Assembly (NCBI RefSeq): GCF_037975235.1
Contig: NZ_CP150241.1
Location: 3,224,001 to 3,288,000, forward strand
From: Paenibacillus sp. FSL R5-0341
GTDB lineage: Bacteria > Bacillota > Bacilli > Paenibacillales > Paenibacillaceae
Direction: 5' to 3'
Length of the DNA: 64,000 bases
The translations under genes were made by a program, and so were the position numbers. The notes under the pieces are model-generated. The model ran no database searches. It saw only the letters and a list, made by a program, of their open reading frames with translations, and was not told the origin of the DNA. How positions within the stretch are numbered: position 1 is the first letter of the stretch; each line of letters starts with the position of its first letter. Positions 46,937 to 56,492 of the stretch are shown piece after piece.

Positions 46937-48343
46937 ATGAATGCTACAAGCACACAGCATCCAAAGGTAGTCGTTATTGGGGCGGGCAGCCTATTTTTTG
47001 GTCGTCAGTCCATCTGGCAGATGGTACACTCCCCATATTTAAATCAGGGAACGCTGGCTTTGGTGGATACGGACGAGGAACGGCTCTCGAAAATGGTAAC
47101 ACTGGCGGAAAGGGTTGCGCGGGAGAACAACGTATCCTTAAAGATTGAAGGCTCAGTGGACCGAAGACAGGTGCTTCCGGGAGCCGACTTCGTTGTACTT
47201 AGCTTTGCGGAGCAATCGGTGAAATATCGAGGGATCGACTGCCAGGTTTCTCTAAAGTATGGGATTCGCATGTGTTCCGGCGATACAATTGGCCCTGGTG
47301 GAATCTTTCGTGCGATGCGGGAACTGCCGGTTATCATGGAGTGCGCCAAAGATATCGAGGAGTTATGTCCAGATGCGTGGGTGATCAATTATATTAACCC
47401 GTCTACCGTTCACGGCATCGCCTTACATCGTTATGCACCGAAGCTCAAATCATTTGCGCTGTGCGATAGTCATCATATGCCACATAAGAAAGCGTATTAT
47501 GCCGTAAGAGCGGGTATCATTGGAGACAATAGCCAGTTCACGGAAGAGATCAACCAGAACTTCGATTTTCGCATCGCTGGTGTCAATCATTTCACTTGGC
47601 TACTCAAAGCCGAGTATGAAGGAAAAAATGTGATGCCTACAATCGCAGAAGCCATGCGCAAGCTGGCAGGTGATGAGAATAATGGCGGTGATCACGGCGC
47701 AAAAGCTCTTTTTAACGATGCGATTACCTATGAACTATATGATATTTTCGGAATCATTCCCACTTGCACGGCGCATACGAAGGAATACGTTCGGTATTGG
47801 CAGGGTCTTGGCAAAACTGCGGACACCATCCCGCCATTATCGATCTGGGAGACAGAGGACAGGTATCAGCGCCACGATGAGATGTGGCAGCAGGTCGATG
47901 ACTTCCTTACAGGAAACATCCCGATTTCCGATTACATGAGTACTTTTGGGCCGGATCATGCAACTGATATCATCGAAAATATGGTGGGGAATTTGGGCAA
48001 AAAATTCTTCATCAATACGCTCAATCAAGGTGCGGTAACCAATATGAATGCGGATTCGCTCCTGGAACTACTATGCGATGTAGATATGGATGGGGCGAAA
48101 CCACTCCATGTAGGCGAGATGCCGCGTGGGATAAGAGGCATGCAAGAACTTGTACTGGATACCCATGAGCTTACAGTTGAAGCTGTTCTGGAACAGAGCT
48201 ACGAGAAGCTGAGAAGGGCGATGCTCACCGACCCGCTGGTGAATTCCATCAGTGACGCGGACAAGATCATCCATGAATTGTTGGAACTGGAGCGTGAGAT
48301 GATTCCGGACGTTTGGTACAAGGATAGACTGCAGTATAGCTAA
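46937..48343 (+). CDS. GH4 NAD-dependent alpha-glucosidase/alpha-galactosidase
   Basis: I start at ATG 46937 behind GAGGAGGGG; upstream in-frame ATGs lack an RBS. The protein is 468 residues. The Rossmann motif VVVIGAGSLFFGRQS binds NAD. VINYINPSTVHGIAL is the conserved sugar loop. The Cys of ALCDSHHMPH and the His of GVNHFTWL are the Mn2+ ligands. GH4 enzymes cleave by oxidation, elimination and reduction, using NAD+ and Mn2+. The substrate configuration (melibiose-like alpha-galactoside versus alpha-glucuronide or maltose-phosphate) is unresolved. It is under the divergent AraC regulator. Confidence 0.92.
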   Translation: MNATSTQHPKVVVIGAGSLFFGRQSIWQMVHSPYLNQGTLALVDTDEERLSKMVTLAERVARENNVSLKIEGSVDRRQVLPGADFVVLSFAEQSVKYRGIDCQVSLKYGIRMCSGDTIGPGGIFRAMRELPVIMECAKDIEELCPDAWVINYINPSTVHGIALHRYAPKLKSFALCDSHHMPHKKAYYAVRAGIIGDNSQFTEEINQNFDFRIAGVNHFTWLLKAEYEGKNVMPTIAEAMRKLAGDENNGGDHGAKALFNDAITYELYDIFGIIPTCTAHTKEYVRYWQGLGKTADTIPPLSIWETEDRYQRHDEMWQQVDDFLTGNIPISDYMSTFGPDHATDIIENMVGNLGKKFFINTLNQGAVTNMNADSLLELLCDVDMDGAKPLHVGEMPRGIRGMQELVLDTHELTVEAVLEQSYEKLRRAMLTDPLVNSISDADKIIHELLELEREMIPDVWYKDRLQYS

Positions 48344-48397
48344 GAATAGATAACGATCAAAGAACACGTCGGTTCCTTCCAAGGGACTTGTCGTGGG

Positions 48398-48491
48398 ACA
48401 AGAACATGTTCCCATTAAAGTCGCTATATTAGCGGCTTTTTTATTTTATCGGTACAAGTTCTTGTACCGACCAGAGTAGACAAGAACATGT
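48398..48491. promoter_or_regulatory. three-copy ACAAG(A/T)(A/T)C(A/T)TGT site cluster
   Basis: ACAAGAACATGT occurs at 48398-48409 and 48480-48491, and the palindromic ACAAGTTCTTGT at 48454-48465. The middle copy sits in the perfect 20-bp dyad CGGTACAAGTTCTTGTACCG (2-bp spacer). The terminator of the GH4 gene lies between the first and second copies. The rest of 48344-48717 holds no gene. Confidence 0.55.
48419..48446 (+). terminator. intrinsic terminator
   Basis: AGTCGCTA-TAT-TAGCGGCT (one G-U pair), followed by TTTTTTATTTT. It ends the GH4 gene. Confidence 0.85.
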
Positions 48492-48717
48492 ACCAATACC
48501 GATTAGGCGTATATCTCATCGTTGTTTTGCGTTAATTCATTATGTTAACGGTCAGGTTAGTTGAAGCTCATTCACGCTGATGCGCATCACAAGTGAATAA
48601 AAATTGTTGCGGCATACTACTTTAGTAGGACTACAATCTCCTTTAGTTGAATTTAAAATGTCTTGGTAGACTTAAAGAAAATTCATCAAATAGTTTGTGG
48701 AAGGATGAGAGAACATA

Positions 48718-51700
48718 GTGCGGAAATATGCAAAGATTTTATTTATGTTTTTACTAGTTATTGTCCTGCTGATCAGTTCGATTTCAAACGTATTCATTAC
48801 ATACGTATCAGCTGCTAGTACCGATGTGACAAGGGAAGTAGCTTCTCAATTTATTCAAAGTGAAAATATCAGAACAAAGGTAGGAACAATGCCAGGAGCT
48901 ACACTTCTTGATAGACCTGATCTAGAGAAAGATACGGTACCGTTAACCTTAAAGGCAGATCAGGCTTTTCAGGCGGATCTTGCTCTCCAGCCAGATAAAG
49001 TTACTGTGCAAAAGAATGGAGCATTGGTTAACGGAACAGACATTGGGTGGACAATTACAGTAAACAAGGAAAATGTTGCTGTTAATAATGCAGTGCTTGT
49101 TGATATGATTCCAGATAGCCAGATTCTGAATGAATTATCGATACGAGTGAATGGAGGGTTACCACCAGGATCTGTAATAGATAATGGAAGCAGCTTATCT
49201 ATTGCATTGGGCAATATTACAACGCAACAGGTCATTATCTTTACTACGTCATTAAAGGAAACAGCATTACTTGCGGCGCTAGAAGCAGGAGATCCGTCCA
49301 TTCCTGTAAGGAATACCGCTTATCTTGAGCATGACGATAACGAGACAACGAATGTGGATAGTCCGAAGACGGTAACTATTCCACTCAATATTTTAAGTAC
49401 ATCGGGAAACTATGATGCTACAACGACAGTGAATAATACAAAAAATATTACTTGGACGATTGTCGTGAATGAAGACGAACTGGCATTCAACAATGCTATT
49501 ATCAAGGATACGCTTCCTGCCGGGCTAACTTACATTGCTGGAACAGCAACTGTAAATGGTACTAGTGTTACTCCCGTAACAAGCGGCTCAGAACTTACCT
49601 TCAACCTGGGTAATATTACAAACGCGGTTACGATTACGTACGAAACTGAAATTGAGCCTGCTCGTTTCCAAACAAATGGCTCATATAATTTCACAAACGA
49701 AGCAGTCCTTACTTGGGATGGCCTTACTGGAACCGGAGTAGAAAAAAATGCTTCATTAGGAGTTGGAAGTAACTTTTTCAACAAGTCAGGTGCGGGTTAT
49801 AACCGAGCGAACGGTGTCATTTCTTGGTCAATTGATATTAATAGTGAAAATATTAATTGGGCTGCACCAACGATTACGGATAGTATCCCAAGCACGCAAC
49901 AGTATATTCAAGGCTCTGCTCGAATTGTGGATCATCAAGGTAGTGCTTATGCTGGCGGCGTATTTAACTACAATACTGGAACTTCAACACTTCGTTATAC
50001 TTTTGGTTCTGCTATTAATTCACGATACACCATTACCTTTGATACAAAGCCAGCAAATACAGACAACATTACAGCTAACTTTATTAGCAGCTCTAGTAGT
50101 CACTTTTCAAACACAGCAAGCATTACTAGCGGCACAATTACCCGTAATAGTACAGGCACGCAGAGCTATACAAGCAATGTGTTGAAAAAGGATGCAGAAG
50201 GCTATGATCCAAATGTAGCTGGGCGTAAGATTACGTGGAAGTTGACTGTCAATGAAAACGGGGCAACAACTCCAAGTTCACCGAAAGCAGGAACTGATCC
50301 TATTTTGTACGCTGCTATTGCACTCCCAAATGTAAGTATTGTCGATACTATTCCAGCCGGACTTACCTTTATACCCAGTAGCGTCAGGGTACTTGATCGC
50401 AACAGTAATCCTGTCACGGGTCTGGTAACGGTAAGCGGAACAGATGTCGTAACCTTCGATTTTAATTCGAATATTACGGAGCAATACACGATCTACTTCG
50501 ATACTGCCATTACGGATCTATCCAAATTCATATCACAAAATAGTACGTTGAATAATGGTAATTTTAATGTTAAGAATGAAGCGACATTAATCCATGATAA
50601 AACGACAAGATCCACTACTAATTCAGCAACTCAAACCGTCAGCAACCATATTGTAAGTAAAAAAGGTATTCCAACCACTAATGGAAATAAGTATATTGAT
50701 TGGGTTGTGTATTTGAACTCTAATGCAGTAAATCTTAATCAGCTGCTAGATGTTGATAGATTCTGGTTAATTGATAACCTGCAAGCAGGTCTTGAGCTAG
50801 ATACAACAAGCGTGGAATTAATCGCATACGGTGGAGCAATTAACGTACCTGACAATTTGCCAGCAAACGGAAATGATGGCTTAGGTGCAGGTACACCAGT
50901 ACTACTTGATGGCTCTCATATTGTCTATGATGCTACCACTAGAGAATTTAGATTTAATATTCCCAATGATACGATTGATAAGGCATATAAGCTTTCTTTC
51001 CGTACCTATGTAACGGAAACGGTAGCCTCTGGATCTCGCTTTTCCAACATGATTAATCTATTTGGCTCTAAAGATAATGTTGCTGTTCCAATCAATGGTG
51101 CTTACCAGTCTAACGATTCACGCCAAGTAACGTTCTTGGAAGCTGGAAGCATGGGATACGGTAATCTTGGTAAATTAATTGTTAAACAGGCAGATTTAGA
51201 TGATAACAACGTTAAATTATCTGCTGCAACCTTTGCCTTGTATGATCAATATGGCAATAAGGTTCAAGAAAAAGTAACCGTAAAAGGAGAACTGGAATTC
51301 AATCGAATTAAATATGACTTGCCTTACTATGTAAAAGAGGTAGCTGCGCCAACAGGATATCTACTGAGTAGAAATGCAAGTGTGGACGGCACTCCAACAA
51401 CTGTTACGCCAATAGGAGCTGTTGTAGAGAATGCGATTCCATTAACACTAACAGCTTCACATACTCCTAAGTATTTAGAATTAGTTTTTGCTAATGAAGA
51501 GATTAGTTCAACGGTGTTCATCAGCCCTGTGAGCGTAAACTTTGATAAGAAGGTATCTGCCCAAGCAGACGTAAGGACAACGATGACGCTGAATGGTAAC
51601 ACATTAACAAGTGTCGCGAACGGTTTAACTTTGCTAACGTTAGGGACGGATTACACGGTTGTGGGCAACACAGTTACAATCCTGAAGGCGTACTTGGCGA

Positions 51701-52500
51701 GTCAGTCAGTCGGCACGACAAACTTGATATTCACATTCAGCGGAGGAGCAACACAGACGCTTGCAATCACGGTAAGTGAAACGACACCAGCACCGGGTTC
51801 AGGTTCTGCATCAGTACCAAGTTCAACACCAACACCAGAGCCAGCACCGGAGCCAGAGAAAGAAATAGGTTCAATTCCACCACCTAAACCATTCTACATT
51901 GATGGAGTTAATATGGATGTAATTAAAGCACTGGTAGCAAAAGCGGATTCTGCACCTGTAGTATCATTTAAGGATGTGCCGGCGATTACCCCAAATGCTA
52001 AAGCAATCGGGTTTGCGACTAAGCTTGGGATTATCAACGGATATGATGATGGTTCATTTCGTGCTCGTGCTACGATAACTAGAGCAGAGTTTGCATCTAT
52101 GCTAGTAAGAGCACTTGGATTAACGTCAGAAGGTTCCCCCGAATTTAAAGACACTCAAGGTCACTGGGCGGCCAATGCCATTGCTGCATTAAAAACATTA
52201 GACATTGCTAAGGGTTACTTAGACGGAACATTCAAACCGGATCAGTCGATCACCAGAGCGGAAATCGTAGCTATGCTTTCAGAAGTAATGAACACTTCTT
52301 TTGTGAGAAACAATAAGTTCAAAGATGTTATAGGTCACTGGGCAGAGGCAGAGATTGGTACATTATCAGATATGGGGATTGTAAAGGGTACACCGGATGG
52401 TGTATTCAGACCGAATGCTAATGCTACGAGATATGAGTCGTTACTCATGATCTTACGTATGCTGAATGCCAGTCTTGATCATTCGCTAAACGTAGAATAG
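48718..52500 (+). CDS. large SLH-anchored adhesin with tandem isopeptide-type repeats
   Basis: This 1260-residue exported protein starts at GTG behind AAGGATGAG. A signal peptide (cleavage near VSA, residue 32) is followed by five related beta-sandwich repeats at about 70-780. These show variants of ITWTIVVNEDELAFNNAIIKDTLPAGLTYI, like collagen-binding or DUF11-type adhesin modules. A SpaA/CnaB-like domain follows at about 810-920, with Lys in KLIVKQAD and Glu in YVKEVAAPTGY, residues that can form an isopeptide. Then come an X2/Ig-like domain (about 930-1020), a Pro/Glu linker, and three SLH repeats (about 1080-1255). SLH anchoring replaces a sortase motif. It is probably a surface adhesin or structural fibre; the ligand is unknown. 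Confidence 0.9.
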   Translation: MRKYAKILFMFLLVIVLLISSISNVFITYVSAASTDVTREVASQFIQSENIRTKVGTMPGATLLDRPDLEKDTVPLTLKADQAFQADLALQPDKVTVQKNGALVNGTDIGWTITVNKENVAVNNAVLVDMIPDSQILNELSIRVNGGLPPGSVIDNGSSLSIALGNITTQQVIIFTTSLKETALLAALEAGDPSIPVRNTAYLEHDDNETTNVDSPKTVTIPLNILSTSGNYDATTTVNNTKNITWTIVVNEDELAFNNAIIKDTLPAGLTYIAGTATVNGTSVTPVTSGSELTFNLGNITNAVTITYETEIEPARFQTNGSYNFTNEAVLTWDGLTGTGVEKNASLGVGSNFFNKSGAGYNRANGVISWSIDINSENINWAAPTITDSIPSTQQYIQGSARIVDHQGSAYAGGVFNYNTGTSTLRYTFGSAINSRYTITFDTKPANTDNITANFISSSSSHFSNTASITSGTITRNSTGTQSYTSNVLKKDAEGYDPNVAGRKITWKLTVNENGATTPSSPKAGTDPILYAAIALPNVSIVDTIPAGLTFIPSSVRVLDRNSNPVTGLVTVSGTDVVTFDFNSNITEQYTIYFDTAITDLSKFISQNSTLNNGNFNVKNEATLIHDKTTRSTTNSATQTVSNHIVSKKGIPTTNGNKYIDWVVYLNSNAVNLNQLLDVDRFWLIDNLQAGLELDTTSVELIAYGGAINVPDNLPANGNDGLGAGTPVLLDGSHIVYDATTREFRFNIPNDTIDKAYKLSFRTYVTETVASGSRFSNMINLFGSKDNVAVPINGAYQSNDSRQVTFLEAGSMGYGNLGKLIVKQADLDDNNVKLSAATFALYDQYGNKVQEKVTVKGELEFNRIKYDLPYYVKEVAAPTGYLLSRNASVDGTPTTVTPIGAVVENAIPLTLTASHTPKYLELVFANEEISSTVFISPVSVNFDKKVSAQADVRTTMTLNGNTLTSVANGLTLLTLGTDYTVVGNTVTILKAYLASQSVGTTNLIFTFSGGATQTLAITVSETTPAPGSGSASVPSSTPTPEPAPEPEKEIGSIPPPKPFYIDGVNMDVIKALVAKADSAPVVSFKDVPAITPNAKAIGFATKLGIINGYDDGSFRARATITRAEFASMLVRALGLTSEGSPEFKDTQGHWAANAIAALKTLDIAKGYLDGTFKPDQSITRAEIVAMLSEVMNTSFVRNNKFKDVIGHWAEAEIGTLSDMGIVKGTPDGVFRPNANATRYESLLMILRMLNASLDHSLNVE

Positions 52501-52583
52501 AGAAATAGCGAATGAAGATCCGATCGAACAGATGCTGGGTAAACTAGTGAACCTGAAATCTCATACTCTAAAATAGGCTTAGG

Positions 52584-52625
52584 ACCGATTCCCAATATTT
52601 TCACCTGGGAATCGGTCGTTTAAAT
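52584..52625 (+). terminator. hairpin, probable terminator
   Basis: ACCGATTCCCA and TGGGAATCGGT form a perfect 11-bp stem, followed by a weak CGTTTAAATTT tract. Another 10-bp inverted repeat (TCATTCGCTA/TAGCGAATGA, 52479-52515) straddles the adhesin stop codon. Confidence 0.65.
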
Positions 52626-52760
52626 TTAGACATTGATAATGTAGTTCATCAGCTGCAACTCTTGTCGAATCTCCGTTATAAAAGGGTTTCACACTAATAT
52701 CTGCATAATATAGAGGAAGCAAAGTCTTTGTTTTTATCTTTTGTCATGTATCAAGAAATC

Positions 52761-53648
52761 CTACTCCACTTTAAACAAGCCAGCATGGTCTTCATAGTAC
52801 GAAGTAATGAAATCACGAAATTCCCCAACAGCAGGAGATAACCATTTTTGTTTGACCCAGGAGAGGCTAATTGGATATATAGCTGAATCATCATCAATTT
52901 TTACATAACGTAACCCCAGTGCTCTACACACGGAGATCGGAAGTAATGCAACACCCTGATTAAGCCTGATAATTTCAAGCAGGGTATGAGAATCAACCTC
53001 AAATGCAAGGTTGGGCAGGAAGCCTGCTTTTTCACAGAGCATGGTGGTAAATCGGCTGTACTCCTTATTATCGGCAAGGGAAATAAAGGGCTCATTTGCA
53101 ACAACATTTAATGAGATGCTTGTTTCTCCGCCGTATGCATGATTCATGGGCACAACCAGAACAATATCCTCCTCGACCAGGACAACACTCTCAATCTCCT
53201 CATCCTGAATCGGATGCCCCGTAATGCCCAGATGCATGTCGCCTTTCTTCAATCCTGTAATAATTTCACTACGAGTCCCAATACCTTGATGAAGCTTGGT
53301 TTCGGGGGAATCGTTGATATAGTCACTAATAAGTCCAGTGAGGAATCGGGTATTGGTAATCGAGATCCTGATCGTATTGGAGATCTGCTTTTCCTCCGCT
53401 TTAATCTCCATCTCTGCATTTTCAATTTCAATAAAAATCCTGTTCACATGTTTCAATAAAATTTCACCTGAGGAATTCAATTGAATATTTCGTCCTCTCC
53501 TATGAAATAAGGGGGTACCCAGTTCATCCTCAAGTCTTTTAATCGTCAAGCTTAGGGAAGGTTGAGCAATATTCAATTGCGCAGCTGCCTTAGAGATATG
53601 TTCAGTATAGGCAACGGTCTGAAAGTATTTGAGCTGAAGCAACTCCAT
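52761..53648 (-). CDS. LysR family transcriptional regulator
   Basis: This 295-residue protein begins MELLQLKYFQTVAYTEHISKAA, with HTH LNIAQPSLSLTIKRLEDELGTPLFHRRGR, followed by a normal effector-binding domain. RBS AAGGAGTGC precedes the start on the minus strand. It is divergent from the acetoacetate decarboxylase/ketopantoate-reductase-like pair, its likely target. Confidence 0.92.
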   Translation of the reverse strand: MELLQLKYFQTVAYTEHISKAAAQLNIAQPSLSLTIKRLEDELGTPLFHRRGRNIQLNSSGEILLKHVNRIFIEIENAEMEIKAEEKQISNTIRISITNTRFLTGLISDYINDSPETKLHQGIGTRSEIITGLKKGDMHLGITGHPIQDEEIESVVLVEEDIVLVVPMNHAYGGETSISLNVVANEPFISLADNKEYSRFTTMLCEKAGFLPNLAFEVDSHTLLEIIRLNQGVALLPISVCRALGLRYVKIDDDSAIYPISLSWVKQKWLSPAVGEFRDFITSYYEDHAGLFKVE

Positions 53649-53800
53649 TGATCCGCACTCCTTATTTATTCTGATAAATATATATAGTACTTATTATGTA
53701 TTATATTAAATTTAAATATTGATGTAGAATTTTTTTATGAGATACAGATCAAATTTTTATATAACAAAACTTAACTAAATTTATAAGGTAGGTGTCTTTG

Positions 53801-54547
53801 ATGAAAATCGATGTGAATAACATAGCTAAAAATCTGAATACACCCCTAACGGCTCCGGCATACCCAATGCCACCGTACAAATTCGTGAATCGTGAATACT
53901 TGAATATTATTTACCGAACCGATGAAAAAGCGTTGCGAGCAGCCGTGCCAGAGCCTCTGGAAATTACGGAACCTTTGGTTAAATTTGAAGTGATGTGGAT
54001 GCCGGATGTTTCTGGACTGGGTGCTTATACCGAAGCTGGACAAGTTATCCCTGTGCAATTTAATGGGGAGGAAGGCGATTATGTGCATTCAATGTACGTA
54101 GACAATTTCCCCGCGATTGCGAGTGGTCGAGAGCTCACTGCCTATCCGAAAAAGCTGGGCGCACCCAAGTTGTATACCGATTCGGATACACTTGTTGGCA
54201 CACTTGATTATGGAACACTGCGTGTAGCCACGGCAACGATGGGCTATAAACATGTGGAGATGGATAAGGAGCTCGCCAAACGTGAAATATGCCGACCTAA
54301 TTTTATGATTAAGATTGCTACGGACTATACCGGGAATTTAAGAATATGTGATCTGATCCGAACTCAAATTACGGATATTAAAGTGAAAGAGGCCTGGACA
54401 GGACCTGCCCGGCTTCAACTGTTCGAACATGCATTGGCACCTCTTGCAGATCTGCCTGTGTTGGAAGTGGTGTCCGCTTCTCATATCCTTACGAACCTAA
54501 CCTTAAACGCTGCACAACCTGTATATAACTATCTGGAAGAGAAATAA
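53801..54547 (+). CDS. adc: acetoacetate decarboxylase
   Basis: This protein of about 248 residues starts at ATG 53801 behind AAGGTAGGTG; an in-frame GTG at 53792 is inside the RBS. It has GRELTAYPKKLGAPKL, whose first Lys (residue 117) corresponds to the Schiff-base lysine 115 of clostridial ADC. It also has DTLVGTLDYG, LRVATATMGYKH and EICRPNFMIKI, all diagnostic for ADC. It converts acetoacetate to acetone and CO2, though many homologues act on other beta-keto or enol acids. It is co-transcribed with the reductase 14 bases downstream, under the divergent LysR regulator. Confidence 0.9.
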   Translation: MKIDVNNIAKNLNTPLTAPAYPMPPYKFVNREYLNIIYRTDEKALRAAVPEPLEITEPLVKFEVMWMPDVSGLGAYTEAGQVIPVQFNGEEGDYVHSMYVDNFPAIASGRELTAYPKKLGAPKLYTDSDTLVGTLDYGTLRVATATMGYKHVEMDKELAKREICRPNFMIKIATDYTGNLRICDLIRTQITDIKVKEAWTGPARLQLFEHALAPLADLPVLEVVSASHILTNLTLNAAQPVYNYLEEK

Positions 54548-54561
54548 GGAGGAAAAATAAA

Positions 54562-55596
54562 ATGAGAATTGCAATTGTAGGGGCAGGTTCTTTGGGAACC
54601 ATCGTAGGGGCATACCTTGCAGATGGCGGACTTGACGTTGAGTTAATTGATGCATATCAGGAACATGTAAATGCTCTAAATCAGACAGGTGCTAAAGTAA
54701 CGGGTACCACAGAGTTTCAGGCCAAAGTAAAAGCCATTACTCCTGATCAAAAATCAGGACAATATGACCTCGTGTTACTTTTAACCAAACAACTTTATAA
54801 CGATTCCATTCTTCAGGAACTACTTCCATTCTTGAAAGAAGACAGTATGGTATTGTCCTTGCAGAACGGGATTCCGGAAGAAAAAGTGGCGTCCATCGTG
54901 GGTGAAAAAAGAGTTATCGCTGGCTCCGTTGAATTTGGCGCTACGTTCATTGAACCAGGTGTATCAAGTCTGACTACCGAGTATACTCAATTTAAACAGT
55001 ATGCTTTTCAGATTGGCGAATTAAATGGTGAAATCACCGAACGAATTCAACGCGTGAAATCGGTGTTGGACCTTGTGGGCGGAACACATATTTCCGATAA
55101 CCTGGTTGGAACCAAATGGTCCAAGTTGTTGATTAACAATGCCTTCAGTGGTTTATCGGCTGCATTGAATGGTGAGTACGGGGACATTATTGATCATGAA
55201 GCCGGCATAGTTAGTGCAGCTCATATAGCGGACGAAACGATTAAAGTTGCTCGCGCCAATGGAGTGACATTGGTTAAAATGAATGGATTCGACATCGCTT
55301 CACTTGAACTGAAAAGCGAAGAAGACATCCCTGAACGGGTGAAAACTCTACGCTACGTGATGGAGCCCTCCAGACTGCTCAAAGCAAGCATGCTTCAAGA
55401 TCTGGAGAAAAAACGCAAAACGGAGATTGATTATATTAACGGGGTTGTGTCAAGCAGAGCAAAAGGTACCGGTATTGCGACACCTTATAATGATTTAGTT
55501 GTGCAACTGGTCAAATCTGCTGAAGAAACTCAAACCGTTCCTGATTTTGACACGAATATTAAAGCTTTTGAAGAACTATTAAGTGCACAAAAATAA
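54562..55596 (+). CDS. 2-dehydropantoate 2-reductase (PanE/ApbA) family protein
   Basis: This 344-residue protein has the N-terminal Rossmann fold RIAIVGAGSLGTIVGAYLADGG for NADPH. The C-terminal helical domain carries VGTKWSKLLINNAFSGLSAALNGEYGDII, in which the Lys and Asn positions match the ketopantoate-reductase active site. RBS AAGGAGG precedes the start. Linkage to acetoacetate decarboxylase rather than pan genes suggests reduction of a different 2-keto acid (inferred). An SAGTCGCTA-type terminator follows. Confidence 0.88.
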   Translation: MRIAIVGAGSLGTIVGAYLADGGLDVELIDAYQEHVNALNQTGAKVTGTTEFQAKVKAITPDQKSGQYDLVLLLTKQLYNDSILQELLPFLKEDSMVLSLQNGIPEEKVASIVGEKRVIAGSVEFGATFIEPGVSSLTTEYTQFKQYAFQIGELNGEITERIQRVKSVLDLVGGTHISDNLVGTKWSKLLINNAFSGLSAALNGEYGDIIDHEAGIVSAAHIADETIKVARANGVTLVKMNGFDIASLELKSEEDIPERVKTLRYVMEPSRLLKASMLQDLEKKRKTEIDYINGVVSSRAKGTGIATPYNDLVVQLVKSAEETQTVPDFDTNIKAFEELLSAQK

Positions 55597-55616
55597 ATTC
55601 AACTATTCCAACTGAA

Positions 55617-55641
55617 AGTCGCTAATATAGCGGCTTTTTTG
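55617..55641 (+). terminator. intrinsic terminator
   Basis: AGTCGCTA-ATA-TAGCGGCT (one G-U pair), followed by TTTTTTG. It is nearly the same hairpin as at 48419 and 6695. Confidence 0.88.
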
Positions 55642-55788
55642 TTGTATCCGAAAATCTTGTCAGGCTTGATTTTATGAGGGATAGAATATTCTTCGTAATT
55701 TTTGTTTCCTAATATTATACAAAAAGGGGAATTGAATTTGGTATAATATAGACTTGCTGGTTATTTTTCTAATAGAAGGAGATTCATT

Positions 55789-56439
55789 ATGAGGTACTCT
55801 TGGTGGGAATTCGGGTTTTATTTGGTTGTATTGATGTTTGTCTTGTTTATGCAAATAAACGAATATCCTTTATTTCTGATTGTGGGGGTTGTAGTCGTTA
55901 CCATTCTTATCGCATTTATTAAGCATGTTTTTTATCCTTTAGTATTTGATAAGCGTATAGATCGTCTAGAGTCCTTTTTATCCAAGCAGCAAAATACACC
56001 TGGGACATACATTATTTATGTTCTTGCGAACAGACTTGATGATGAGGTAGAACTAGTCATGGAGCAAATTATGCAGAAATATAAACGGAAATCGACGCAG
56101 GCCTCGTTCAAGGCAGCTTATGGATTATATCGCAAAGATATGTTTGCTATTCGGCAAGCTGTACCTCATATTGGATTATCGGACTACCGTACATATTATG
56201 AAACCATTTTACTCTTGGAAGACGGGAGAAGTGATGAGGCGAGGGAAAGACTTCAATCCATTAAAAAAAAGTGGATGCGATCAACATTGCTTGCCTATAT
56301 TGAACTCAAAGCAGAAAACCGTGATACCGCCATCCAGCACGCACATGAAGCACTTAACTCTTCCAGAGGTGTTGATCGTTATGTCTTATATAAGGAATAC
56401 GAAAAAGTATTACCAGAAGTTGTTGGACACTTATCGTAA
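55789..56439 (+). CDS. membrane protein with TPR-like cytoplasmic region, unknown function
   Basis: This 216-residue protein has RBS AGAAGGAGATTC. Two adjacent membrane helices at about residues 8-25 and 28-50 are followed by a basic stretch and a helical cytoplasmic region. Paired helices such as LLLEDGRSDEARERLQSI and LLAYIELKAENRDTAIQHAHEAL resemble TPR repeats, suggesting protein binding. I recognise no named family. It is monocistronic with a bidirectional terminator at its end. Confidence 0.75.
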   Translation: MRYSWWEFGFYLVVLMFVLFMQINEYPLFLIVGVVVVTILIAFIKHVFYPLVFDKRIDRLESFLSKQQNTPGTYIIYVLANRLDDEVELVMEQIMQKYKRKSTQASFKAAYGLYRKDMFAIRQAVPHIGLSDYRTYYETILLLEDGRSDEARERLQSIKKKWMRSTLLAYIELKAENRDTAIQHAHEALNSSRGVDRYVLYKEYEKVLPEVVGHLS

Positions 56440-56457
56440 AATGGTAAAAATATTATA

Positions 56458-56492
56458 AAAAAATAAACCGTGCTCCACGGTTTATTTTTTTA
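56458..56492. terminator. bidirectional terminator
   Basis: AAAAAATAAACCGT pairs with ACGGTTTATTTTTT over a 5-base loop. It serves the membrane-protein gene and the convergent AraC gene, whose stop codon it overlaps. Confidence 0.9.

Noticed and set aside
48398..48413. ACAAGAACATGTTCCC as a LexA box
   Set aside because: GAAC and GTTC are only two bases apart, not four, and the other two copies of the motif lack the pattern.
48718..52500. Sortase-anchored pilin
   Set aside because: No LPXTG motif or C-terminal hydrophobic tail and no sortase gene nearby; three SLH domains supply the anchor.
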